Assembly: GCF_022832435.1 (NCBI RefSeq)
Contig: NZ_JALHLF010000001.1
Span: forward strand, 2,932-38,978
Origin: Novosphingobium organovorum
GTDB taxonomy: Bacteria; Pseudomonadota; Alphaproteobacteria; Sphingomonadales; Sphingomonadaceae
Direction of reading: 5' to 3'
DNA: 36,047 nucleotides
Every line of letters starts with the position of its first letter. Position 1 is the first letter of the stretch. Positions 28,917 through 36,047 of this stretch are shown in pieces. The notes beneath the pieces were generated by a model. It searched no databases. It saw only the letters and a program-made list of their open reading frames with translations, and had not been told where the DNA came from. The translations under genes were made by a program, and so were the position numbers.

Positions 28917-30296
28917 TCATCCCGCGTCGGGGTCCGCCGGAACCTCGAGCCGGAAACGGGCGCCCTGGCCCGGCGCGCTCTCGACGGAAAGCTCGCCGCC
29001 CATCGCGCGCGCAAGCCGGCGCGAGATGAACAGCCCGAGGCCCGAACCGCCATCGCCCTTGCGGCCAAGACGCTCGAACTTGGCGAACAGGCGCCCCTGC
29101 TCTTCCAGCGACAGGCCCTCGCCCTCGTCGGCGACGACCACGCGCGCCATCGGCCCGGCGGGCTCGAGCCGGATCCACACGCGCGATCCTTCGGGCGAAT
29201 AGCGGATCGCATTGCCGATGAGGTTGAGCAGGATCTGCAGCACACGGCGGAACTCGGCGATGGCAGGAAGGCTCTGCGCGGCGTCGGGCGCGATCAGGGT
29301 AATCCCCCTTTCCTGCGCACGCACGTTGAGAATCCCCGCGGCCTGCCGCGACACCTCGCCCAGGTCGATCTGGTCAGGGGCGGTCTGAAAGTCACGCGCT
29401 TCGACGACTTCGAGGTCCGACAGGTCGTCGAGCAGGTCAAGCAGCAGCTTGCCCGCGCTGGCGATCTCGCTCGCATAACCGGCATAGGCATCGGGCAAGG
29501 GCCCCGCCATGCGCGTGCGGATGGTCTCGGCGTTGGCAATGATGCGCGCGATAGGCTGGCGCAGCACGGGCGCGAGTTCCTGCCCCACCAGCCCGCGCCG
29601 GTTGCTCGGCAGCGCAGTTCCCGGCGCCGTCGGTGCAAGCGGGGGCGGCTGATCGGACAACAGGAGCAGCTCGAAACCCGCCGGATCGAAACCCGGCTGC
29701 ATCGAGGGCAGCAGCCGGACGTGGAACGTGCGGCCCGAGCCCGGCACGATCACCCGCGTCCCGTCGAGCAGGCGCCAGTGCAGCGGCTGCTGGTGCGCAA
29801 CATTTTCGGGCGGCAGGAATTCGGTCCACACCCGCCCGATCCCGCTTTCCATCGCTCCGGCCAGCGCGACGAGTTCCGCGCTCGTCGTCTCCACCGCCAA
29901 CAGGCGCTGCCCGGCATCGAGCGTCGCGGTGAGTTCGGCCAACTGGCGATCGGTGGTGGCCCGGCGCGCCTCGCTTGCGGTCGAATCCTCGTGCGGCATC
30001 GGCGCGCTGCGCCAGTTGCGCACGCGAATGTCGCAGCCGTCCCCGGTTTCGCTCGGCTGCGCCTCGACCCAGGCGGTAATCACGTCGCCGCCATCGTGCG
30101 CGCTGACCGCGCGCGCCAGCGGAAAACGGAACCGGCGCGCCTTGCGCACCAGTTCGAGCAGTTCGGGCACCGCGATGGTGCCGGGCAGTTGCCCGCCACA
30201 GCGCAAATGCAGCCCGGCGAGCGGCTCGTCAGCCTCGATCAGGCGATCTTCCCCGTCGCTGGTCGCGCGGGCGAGCACCGTGCCATCCGAGCGCAT
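28917..30296 (-). CDS. Histidine-kinase-like protein lacking the phospho-acceptor His
   Basis: 459 residues, no membrane segment. The N-terminal part (about 1-215) resembles one or two PAS-like modules with a helical linker (105-150). The dimerisation-helix region (about 235-300) carries APVLRQPIARIIANAETI (242-259) where kinases have SHELRTPL. The His position thus holds Pro243, and no His is near. The ATPase domain is intact: N box LLNLIGNAIRYSP (356-368), G1 ADEGEGL (389-395), F box FAKFERL and G2 GGSGLGLFISRRL. It may bind ATP and signal without autophosphorylation, as DivL (Tyr for His) does in Caulobacter; this comparison is inference. TGATG overlap with the upstream gene. An 8-bp stem (28879-28908) follows its stop. 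Confidence 0.85.
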   Translation of the reverse strand: MRSDGTVLARATSDGEDRLIEADEPLAGLHLRCGGQLPGTIAVPELLELVRKARRFRFPLARAVSAHDGGDVITAWVEAQPSETGDGCDIRVRNWRSAPMPHEDSTASEARRATTDRQLAELTATLDAGQRLLAVETTSAELVALAGAMESGIGRVWTEFLPPENVAHQQPLHWRLLDGTRVIVPGSGRTFHVRLLPSMQPGFDPAGFELLLLSDQPPPLAPTAPGTALPSNRRGLVGQELAPVLRQPIARIIANAETIRTRMAGPLPDAYAGYASEIASAGKLLLDLLDDLSDLEVVEARDFQTAPDQIDLGEVSRQAAGILNVRAQERGITLIAPDAAQSLPAIAEFRRVLQILLNLIGNAIRYSPEGSRVWIRLEPAGPMARVVVADEGEGLSLEEQGRLFAKFERLGRKGDGGSGLGLFISRRLARAMGGELSVESAPGQGARFRLEVPADPDAG

Positions 30297-31252
30297 CAGC
30301 GCGTCCCCTCACCCGCCGCGAGCAAGGCCGCCGCGCGATCGACACCGATGGCCTCGAAACCTTCGGGCAGGGTGATATCGGGATGGAAGGCGAGGAATTC
30401 GCGTTCGACCGTCGCGCTCTTGAGCCCCGAAGCGCGCAGCGCCAGGGCAAGGCGCGCCAACTGGCTTTCGTGGGTCGAAAACACCACCTGTTCGCGGTCC
30501 TGCCCCGAACTGAAACCCAGCGCGGTGAGAAACAGCGCCAGCCCCGCGCTGTCGAGCGACAGCGCCGCCTGGACACCGCCGCCCAGCGTGAACAGCAGGT
30601 GCGCGGCCAGCCCCAGACGCGACGCACCCTCGTCGTAGCGCGCGCGCACGTCGGCCTGGACCAGCGCGAGGTTTTCGGACAGGCGCGGATCCCCGGCGGC
30701 CATCACCCCCAGCGTCATCAGCGCGGCGTGGAGGATTTCGGCGGGCAGTTCGACCAGCGCGAGGGTCATGCGGCGCTGCGCCTGGCACCAGCGCGCCTGC
30801 GCGGCGAGAAAACGCATGGCGGTGTCCTGCGTGGCGGGATCGGCAGCCGAGATCAGGGCCTGAAGCAAGGGGGAGACCACCGGGTCGAGCGCGAGGCGGT
30901 GCTGCAAGCGCTCGGTCAACTGCCACTCGAGCGCCAGCGAATGGACGTGCGCGAGCAATTGCGGATTGTCGAGCAGCGCCTGCGCCACCCGTTCCATCCG
31001 CAGCCCCGCCCCGGCGCCCTCACTACCGCACGTACTGGCCACCGCGTCCAGAAGCTGGCGCGCCAGATCGCCCACCATGCCGCGCACGCGGGCCAGGATT
31101 TCGTCGCTGAACACCGAATTGTCCTCGGCACCGATCAGATGGCGCAGGATCGGCAGCACCGTTTGCGCCGTGGCATCCCCGCGCGAAAGCTCGTCGCGAA
31201 AAACGGTTTCGACGGCGCGCAGACTGTCCGGCGTGGCAAGCTTCTCGTTCAT
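30296..31252 (-). CDS. All-helical protein of unknown function
   Basis: 318 residues, predicted by eye to be almost wholly alpha-helical, Ala/Leu-rich, with no signal peptide or membrane helix. There is no cysteine cluster or catalytic motif; only single features such as ARVRGMVGDLARQLLDAV and LAFHPDITLPEGFEAIGVD can be noted. I do not recognise a family. DUF2336 was considered for its helical repeats, but the typical repeat pattern is not evident. ATG 31252 has GCAGGTG upstream. It starts 35 bases after the membrane protein gene and its stop shares one base with the start of the kinase-like gene (TGATG), so it is probably a functional partner of it. Confidence 0.75.
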   Translation of the reverse strand: MNEKLATPDSLRAVETVFRDELSRGDATAQTVLPILRHLIGAEDNSVFSDEILARVRGMVGDLARQLLDAVASTCGSEGAGAGLRMERVAQALLDNPQLLAHVHSLALEWQLTERLQHRLALDPVVSPLLQALISAADPATQDTAMRFLAAQARWCQAQRRMTLALVELPAEILHAALMTLGVMAAGDPRLSENLALVQADVRARYDEGASRLGLAAHLLFTLGGGVQAALSLDSAGLALFLTALGFSSGQDREQVVFSTHESQLARLALALRASGLKSATVEREFLAFHPDITLPEGFEAIGVDRAAALLAAGEGTR

Positions 31253-31287
31253 CGCACCTGCCTAGATCGGTCTTGGTTAAATCGAGG

Positions 31288-32499
31288 TTATACCGAGGAA
31301 CGCTTCATGAGAACAAGTTCCCAGACCACCAGCGCCAGCGCGAACGCTTCGACCAGCAGCTGGACCGATCCGAACAGTGCGCCGATCGCCAGCACCAGCG
31401 CCAGCAGGACCCGGTCTGCCACCCAGGCCGCGGCGCGCGGTTCGAGCAGACGCGGCGCCATGGTGAGCAGCAGGAAGAAGATCACGGGGGCAAACAGCCA
31501 GGTCAGCACCGCCTCTCCCGCGAGCGGCGGACTAGCCGCCAGCACCAGCCCCGCCAGCACCGCATCGACCACCCACAGCAGTGCATCGGCGCGTTCGACT
31601 GCGGGGATCATCTCGCCCAGCGGGCGCCGTTCGGCGACGCGCAGGCGCCGCCCCGCCTCGACCAGCACCCAGCCAGATCCGGCGCACACGAAACCCGGAA
31701 TGACAAACCCGAACCAGCCCAGCAGCGCAGCCATGGCCAGCAGGATCAGCACCACGCCGCTGACGAGGTTGCTCGCCCCGCCGCGTTGCAGCAGCGAGGA
31801 GCCGAGCATGAGCGCCGCACTGCGCGCCAGCATCCGGCCGGGCGTGCGCGGACCGTTGGTGCCGAAATGCTCGCGCAGCCACTCCTGCTCGACTTCGACG
31901 GCCTCGGCCTCGCTGCGCACAAGGCGCCAGGAAGCACCGCTGCGCGTGGCGGCGGGAACCTCGATCATCGCCGCGCGCGATTGCAGCGCGATGCGCATGA
32001 GCGTGGAGATCGCGTCGCAATCGGCCGGATGTTCATGCAGCCGTTCGACCAGCGAGCCGGGTATCCGCGCCAGGCCCGCCGCCGCACGGTTGAGATCGAT
32101 ACGCTCGAACGCGCTCGCCTGTGGCCCTTCGACCGGCTGCACCAGCACCAGCGAACGCCCCGCCTCGAGCAAGGGCACCGCGCCCGCAGGATCGGCGAAA
32201 AGACCATCGGTAATCAGGAAAAGATCATCGCTCGCGGTCACTTGCGCCGCGATCTGGCGCGGCCCGCTGGCAACGTAGAACTGGACGCCCGAATCCTCGG
32301 CAAGATGCTGCACCGCCAGCAGATCGGGAGAGGGTTCGGGCGCGATGCAGATGACGCGATGGCACTTGAGCGCGAGCGCCAGCCCCAACTGATGCTGCGC
32401 CAGGCTGGCCCCGGCGATGCGCAGGAAGGCCCGCGGATGCGGTAGACCCACGTCCGAAGGGTCCGTCATCGATATCAGGGCAATACGCAGGTTCGTCAC
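31288..32499 (-). CDS. Nucleotidyltransferase-like domain fused to degenerate CDP-alcohol phosphatidyltransferase-like membrane domain
   Basis: 403 residues from GTG 32499 (GAAGGGGG upstream). Residues 1-215 look like a GT-A/MobA-type nucleotidyltransferase: RAFLRIAGASLAQHQLGLAL matches the usual sugar-nucleotide binding loop and DDLFLITDGLFAD the metal-Asp strand. The Gly-rich GxGxR loop, however, is replaced by SDVGLPH. Residues 218-400 hold several TM helices laid out like the CDP-alcohol phosphatidyltransferase half of inositol-phosphate cytidylyltransferase / DIPP synthase fusions, but the DG-AR-G-D-D motif is not present (VEAGRRLRVAERRPLG instead). It may be a pseudoenzyme. The family call is by pattern memory and needs a profile search. 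Confidence 0.6.
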   Translation of the reverse strand: MTNLRIALISMTDPSDVGLPHPRAFLRIAGASLAQHQLGLALALKCHRVICIAPEPSPDLLAVQHLAEDSGVQFYVASGPRQIAAQVTASDDLFLITDGLFADPAGAVPLLEAGRSLVLVQPVEGPQASAFERIDLNRAAAGLARIPGSLVERLHEHPADCDAISTLMRIALQSRAAMIEVPAATRSGASWRLVRSEAEAVEVEQEWLREHFGTNGPRTPGRMLARSAALMLGSSLLQRGGASNLVSGVVLILLAMAALLGWFGFVIPGFVCAGSGWVLVEAGRRLRVAERRPLGEMIPAVERADALLWVVDAVLAGLVLAASPPLAGEAVLTWLFAPVIFFLLLTMAPRLLEPRAAAWVADRVLLALVLAIGALFGSVQLLVEAFALALVVWELVLMKRSSV

Positions 32500-32555
32500 T
32501 CCACCGTCGCCCCCTTCTACGGACAGCTGCGCCGGGTGCCAAGCGGTGGCAGCGC

Positions 32556-32858
32556 TCAACTGCCGGAAAATCGGTCGATATACGATTGCAATCGGCGAAC
32601 GGCCGTGGGCTCGCCCGGAGCCGCCCGAAGCGCCGCGTCGGCCATCGCGCGCAAGTCCTCGCAATGAAAACTCGCTGCCAGGCCAAGCAGGCGCTGCGCG
32701 GCCAGCTCCCAGTTTCCATCGCACCGGGCGCGGGCCAGCAGATCGACCTGACGCGCCACGCTTTCCTGGTAGGCCCGGCGCAATTCGCCCAGCAGCGCCG
32801 GATCGCCTCCCGCCGCCGCGGCCAGTGTCGCTTCCAGTGCCCCCGGTTCGTACGCCAT
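32556..32858 (-). CDS. HPt-like protein with Gln at the phospho-histidine position
   Basis: 100 residues, one four-helix HPt-type domain: GGDPALLGELRRAYQESVARQ, then NWELAAQRLLGLAASF, then EDLRAMADAALRA. The HPt core A-H-x-L-K-G-x-A reads A54-Q55-R-L-L58-G-L-A61, so both the phospho-His and the usual Lys are replaced. GGGGA precedes ATG 32858. It is the first gene of the four-gene minus-strand group and lies 71 bases from the divergent coiled-coil gene. It may be a binding adaptor rather than a phosphotransfer protein. Assignment rests on helix and motif pattern in a short protein. Confidence 0.7.
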   Translation of the reverse strand: MAYEPGALEATLAAAAGGDPALLGELRRAYQESVARQVDLLARARCDGNWELAAQRLLGLAASFHCEDLRAMADAALRAAPGEPTAVRRLQSYIDRFSGS

Positions 32859-32929
32859 AATCCCCAGCTTACCGCACCAAGTCTTAATCCGGGGTTTCCT
32901 GCCGCTCAGGGCGTGGTATCCTGCGCGCC

Positions 32930-35746
32930 ATGTCTGGGGATAGCAGGATCATTTCGTTCGGCACGGGCAACACCGATGCCGCCGCGCCGAACGCACAGAG
33001 CTTCGATCAGGGCTTCGATCAGGGGCCCAATCAGGCCACCGACGGCGCGCGCCTGCGCGATGCGCTGGGCGATGAGGCCGCCGCGAGCGAAGACCTCGCC
33101 GCCACGCCGGACAACTGGGACATGGCCTGGGTCGCCAGCGACGCGCGCGGCGAAGCGGACTGGCCGGCCGATACCGCACCCTCGCCGGTCCGCGCGCTGG
33201 TCGCGCCGCTGCTGGCCGGAACCTTCGCACTGGGCTGGAGCGCGCTGTTCCTCGCCGCCCGATGGCCATCGCTGCGCAGCGGCGTGACGCTGGCCGAGGT
33301 GCCCGCCCTCGTCACCCAATGGTGTGTTCCGGTGCTCCTGATCGGGCTCGTCTGGCTGCTGGTTTTGCGCCACTCCGCGCGCGAGGGGCGGCGTTTCGGC
33401 GACGTTGCCCGCACTCTCTCGGTCGAAAGCGACCTGCTCGAACGGCGCCTCGCCAGCGTCAACCGCGAACTGAGCCTCGCGCGCGAATTCGTCGCCGCGC
33501 AGGCCCGCGATCTTGAAACGCTCGGCCGGCTCGCCAGCGAACGGCTCTCGACCAACGCCGGCCGGCTCGAGGAACTCATCCGCGACAATGGCGCACGGGT
33601 CGAGACGATCAGCACGGTCAGCTCCGCCGCGCTTGAGAACATGGAGAAGCTGCGCGGTCAGCTTCCGGTGATCGCCAGCTCTGCAAAGGACGTCACCAAC
33701 AACATCGGCAACGCCGGGCGCACTGCCCATTCTCAACTTGAAGACCTGATCGCCGGGTTCAACCGCCTCAACGAGTTCGGTCTTGCGAGCGAGCGCCAGG
33801 TCTCCACCTTGCGCACCGCGATCGACGCCGCGCTGTCTCAGTTCGCTGGCCAGTGCGAGGATCTCGACGTGATCGCCCGCCAGCGCTTTGCCGCCCTGAC
33901 CGAACAGAGCGCGCAATTTCGCACCGAGCTCGAACGCCACGAAATCGAGGCGCTCGCCTCGATCCAGACCCGCGCCAGCGCGCTAAAGGACGAAATCGCC
34001 CTCACCCGCGAACAGCTCGACGAAAACGAGGCGGGCAGCCTGACATCGCTACGCGCCCGGCTTTCGGGCCTGCGCGAGGAGTGCGATGTCGTCGGCCGTA
34101 GCTTCGGCGCGGCGCAGGAGCGCGCCCGGCACGATCTGCAACACACGCTCGAGACACTCGTCGCGCAGCACAGCGCCGCGCGCGAAACGATCAGCGCCGA
34201 TCACGACAGCGCCCTTGCGCGTCTGACCGAACGGCTCGGTGTGCTGAGCGCGGCCACAAACGAGACCGAAGCGCGCCTCACCGCCGCGCAGGAAAACGTC
34301 GTCGCCGCGCTGCGCGAACGGCTCGCCAGCCTGGCCCAGCACGCGCAAGGCACCGAAGACGCCTTCAAGGCCCGCGACGAACGCTTCCGCGCCGAAGTCC
34401 AGGCACGCCAGGACCGCCAGCTCGAACAGGAACGCCACGCCATCGCGCGCGTCAACCAGATGCTCGCCGAACTCGACGGGACGCTTGCCGAACGCCTCGA
34501 GCGCCATCGCCACCAGGCCGACGCGCTGACCGAACGCGCGCGCGCCGTCACCGGCGAACTCGAACAGTCCGAAGCCCGCCTGCGCTCGATCGCGGTGCAG
34601 AGCAGCGATACCGAAACCCGCCTGCTCGCCTCGGTCGCCGCGCTCGGGGACAGCCTCGCCGCCTCGCGCGCCTCTCTCGCCTCGGCCGATGGCGACGTCG
34701 CCAAGCTCACCGAAGACAGCCTGCGCCTGCTCGACCTGCTGCGCGCCAGCGCACAGCAGGCCCACGGCACGTTGCCCGAAGCGATGGCGGTTTCCGAAGA
34801 ACGCCTCACCCGGCTCGAAAGCGGGATCGCGTCGGTGCGCGCCCTGCTCGATCAGGCCGCGCAAAGCGGACAGGCACTGTCGGGCTCGCTCGATGGATCG
34901 GCGACGACGCTCTCGGCGCTCAACCGCGAACTCGAAGCGGCCCAAATCGGCATCACCACGCGCGGCGAGGAACACACGGGGCTGCTGGCCGATCTCACCG
35001 CCACGCTTGACACCATCCAACACGCGCTCATCGGCAACACCGAACGCGCCCGCGGCGAACTGCGCGACGCGGTAAACGCGCTGCACGCCACCCTTGCCGA
35101 GGCCATTGCCGCAATCGAAACCGAAGCGCCCGCTCGGATCGAAAACGTGACCCACGCGCTTGGCGATGCCAGCGGCAAGGCGATCGACAAGGCCATGCGC
35201 ACCACGGTCGCCGAGATTTCCGGCCAGCTCGAACAGGCCGTCGCGCACGCCTCGGGCGTCAGCCGCGAGGCGACGCTCCAGCTCGGCGAACAGATCGAGC
35301 GGGTAAACGACCTCGTCGGCAATCTCGAACGCCGGGTCGCCGAAGCACGCGAGCAGGCCACGGAAACGGTCAACAACGATTTCGCCCGCCGCGCCGCGCT
35401 CATCACCGAATCGCTCAATTCCAACGCGATCGACATCGCTGCCTCGCTTTCGAGCGAGATCTCGGACACGGCCTGGGCCGCCTACCTGCGCGGTGATCGC
35501 GGCATCTTTACCCGCCGCGCGGTCACGCTGATCGACAACAGCGAAGCCAGGGCAATCCAGCAGACCTACGAACGCGACGACGTCTTCCGCGAGCACGTAA
35601 GCCGCTACATCCACGACTTTGAATCGCTGCTGCGCCAGGTTCTTTCCACCCGTGACGGCAACGCGATGGGCGTGACGCTGCTCTCCTCGGACATGGGCAA
35701 GCTCTACGTCGCGCTCGCGCAAGGCATCGAGCGGCTTCGCAGTTAA
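32930..35746 (+). CDS. Membrane-anchored giant coiled-coil protein (TipN-like architecture)
   Basis: 938 residues. An acidic, Gln/Asp-rich cytosolic N-terminus (1-85) precedes two TM helices (about 88-110 and 126-146) separated by a short periplasmic loop. About 700 residues of nearly continuous coiled coil follow (LEERL/ARLR/EQ patterns). The compact C-terminus (about 840-938, AAYLRGDRGIFTRRAVTLID, FESLLRQVLSTRDGNAMG, SSDMGKLYVALAQGIERL) looks conserved. Size and layout resemble Caulobacter TipN, a polar organiser, but homology is unproven. An alternative is an RmuC- or MCP-like helical protein without catalytic domain. An exact 12-base tandem repeat (33001-33024) duplicates SFDQ/GFDQ. No ribosome site precedes ATG 32930; a TATCCT at 32917-32922 could give a leaderless transcript. 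Confidence 0.8.
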   Translation: MSGDSRIISFGTGNTDAAAPNAQSFDQGFDQGPNQATDGARLRDALGDEAAASEDLAATPDNWDMAWVASDARGEADWPADTAPSPVRALVAPLLAGTFALGWSALFLAARWPSLRSGVTLAEVPALVTQWCVPVLLIGLVWLLVLRHSAREGRRFGDVARTLSVESDLLERRLASVNRELSLAREFVAAQARDLETLGRLASERLSTNAGRLEELIRDNGARVETISTVSSAALENMEKLRGQLPVIASSAKDVTNNIGNAGRTAHSQLEDLIAGFNRLNEFGLASERQVSTLRTAIDAALSQFAGQCEDLDVIARQRFAALTEQSAQFRTELERHEIEALASIQTRASALKDEIALTREQLDENEAGSLTSLRARLSGLREECDVVGRSFGAAQERARHDLQHTLETLVAQHSAARETISADHDSALARLTERLGVLSAATNETEARLTAAQENVVAALRERLASLAQHAQGTEDAFKARDERFRAEVQARQDRQLEQERHAIARVNQMLAELDGTLAERLERHRHQADALTERARAVTGELEQSEARLRSIAVQSSDTETRLLASVAALGDSLAASRASLASADGDVAKLTEDSLRLLDLLRASAQQAHGTLPEAMAVSEERLTRLESGIASVRALLDQAAQSGQALSGSLDGSATTLSALNRELEAAQIGITTRGEEHTGLLADLTATLDTIQHALIGNTERARGELRDAVNALHATLAEAIAAIETEAPARIENVTHALGDASGKAIDKAMRTTVAEISGQLEQAVAHASGVSREATLQLGEQIERVNDLVGNLERRVAEAREQATETVNNDFARRAALITESLNSNAIDIAASLSSEISDTAWAAYLRGDRGIFTRRAVTLIDNSEARAIQQTYERDDVFREHVSRYIHDFESLLRQVLSTRDGNAMGVTLLSSDMGKLYVALAQGIERLRS
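33001..33024. repeat. 12-base exact tandem repeat inside the coiled-coil gene
   Basis: CTTCGATCAGGG twice (33001-33012, 33013-33024), in frame, coding the FDQG repeat in the disordered N-terminal tail. Confidence 0.9.
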
Positions 35747-35880
35747 AGCGCAAGCGATTTTGGTCCGTCATCGTTCAAGGGGGCAACGCCGCTTGCCCCC
35801 AACGGCCGGCCGCACCGCCCCCGGCGAACGAAGCGCGTAAGAATGCGACGGACAGGCCGTTGGCCCTTGAAAGGTCGTTA
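35747..35880. other. Downstream spacer with terminator-like hairpin
   Basis: After the coiled-coil gene, GGGGGCAA (35779-35786) and TTGCCCCC (35793-35800) form a perfect 8-bp stem with a 6-base loop but no T run. It probably marks the end of that transcript. No gene is visible between 35747 and the window end. Confidence 0.5.
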
Positions 35881-35928
35881 GAGCATTTTCCAGTCAGGTG
35901 GAATCACCTGACGGTTAAGAAAATGCGT
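35881..35928. repeat. Palindromic intergenic element 1
   Basis: Nested inverted repeats: GCATTTTC (35883-35890) / GAAAATGC (35919-35926) enclose GTCAGGTG (35893-35900) / CACCTGAC (35905-35912). The GAGCATTTTC...GAAAATGCGTC frame resembles dispersed palindromic repeats common between genes in alphaproteobacteria. Confidence 0.7.
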
Positions 35929-35942
35929 CAAAACAAAGGACT

Positions 35943-35985
35943 AGAGCGGTCTTCGATCCGATTCAATCGGATCGAAGAACGCTAT
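35943..35985. repeat. Palindromic intergenic element 2
   Basis: CTTCGATCCGATT (35951-35963), one central base, AATCGGATCGAAG (35965-35977): a 13-base perfect palindrome, flanked by AGAGCG / CGCTAT that extends the dyad. It starts 15 bases after element 1. It is of the same general type (TAGAGC...TCGAT...ATCGA...GCT) as repeats seen in sphingomonads and other alphaproteobacteria. Confidence 0.7.
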
Positions 35986-36047
35986 AGTATCCCAGATCGA
36001 ACGGCGCACCACAGAAGAAGGTGAATGTCTGTCGCGTGATCCAGCCC
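35986..36047. other. Window end, no gene recognised
   Basis: 62 bases following the palindromes. No start codon with an open frame or RNA structure that I can support. Confidence 0.5.

Noticed and set aside
30296..31252. DUF2336 assignment for the helical protein
   Set aside because: Only general helicity matches; the repeat pattern expected for that family is not seen.
34049..35722. 557-codon open frame antisense to the coiled-coil gene
   Set aside because: Composition is the mirror of the plus-strand coiled coil; no independent motif.

Overview
The window is high-GC bacterial chromosome, read here as an alphaproteobacterium of the order Sphingomonadales (Novosphingobium/Sphingobium type). 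The evidence is the gene order trpE ... trpG-trpD-trpC-moaC-moeA-lexA / comEC / gltX-gltA, a GTTC-N7-GTTC LexA box, a ROSE-type hsp20 leader and the protein sequences. There is no phage, insertion sequence, CRISPR array or sign of recent transfer. Most of the window is core metabolism and cell maintenance.

Layout. 3-1055: 3' part of a PLP-dependent aminotransferase or MocR-type regulator. 1057-4786: a probable metal-uptake locus. A di-heme MauG/MbnH-like peroxidase and a small secreted protein of unknown family are coupled on the minus strand. They diverge from a TonB-dependent receptor across an AT-rich promoter/operator region. 4819-5082: a long terminator-like hairpin and tRNA-Arg(CCT). 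5175-6860 (minus): grxC, a nitrilase-family amidase and a DUF1178 protein, tightly coupled. 6943-7619: an Hsp20 gene with a heat-shock-type promoter, a ROSE RNA thermometer and a terminator. 7819-9880: a GAF-GGDEF diguanylate cyclase converging on a Gfo/Idh/MocA oxidoreductase. 9877-13049 (minus): oxidoreductase, pyrG, secG and tpiA. 13463-22651 (plus): ppiD and the trp genes, with a YcxB-like membrane protein and a phosphodiester-glycosidase lipoprotein embedded by 4-base overlaps, then moaC and moeA. 22676-23464: LexA box and lexA. 23717-26008 (minus): comEC. 26039-28856: gltX, gltA and a strong terminator.

28917-35746 is the part I find most unusual. Four minus-strand genes encode, in transcription order: an HPt-like protein with Gln at the phospho-histidine position; a cytoplasmic nucleotidyltransferase-like domain joined to a degenerate CDP-alcohol-phosphatidyltransferase-like membrane region; an all-helical protein of unknown family; and a histidine-kinase-like protein with an intact ATPase domain but no His in its H-box. 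They diverge over 71 bases from a 938-residue protein with two N-terminal membrane helices and a very long coiled coil, an architecture recalling the Caulobacter polarity factor TipN. The locus looks like a signalling or envelope-organising module that has lost classical phosphotransfer residues. That is inference from motifs only. The window ends in two adjacent palindromic elements of an intergenic repeat type.

Functional links: trp genes (tryptophan), moaC/moeA (molybdenum cofactor), gltX (Glu-tRNA), gltA (TCA cycle), tpiA (glycolysis/gluconeogenesis), pyrG (CTP), secG (protein export), ppiD (outer-membrane protein folding), grxC and hsp20 (redox and heat stress), lexA (DNA damage). Start sites were set by overlap, ribosome binding site and family length, and often lie inside longer open frames.
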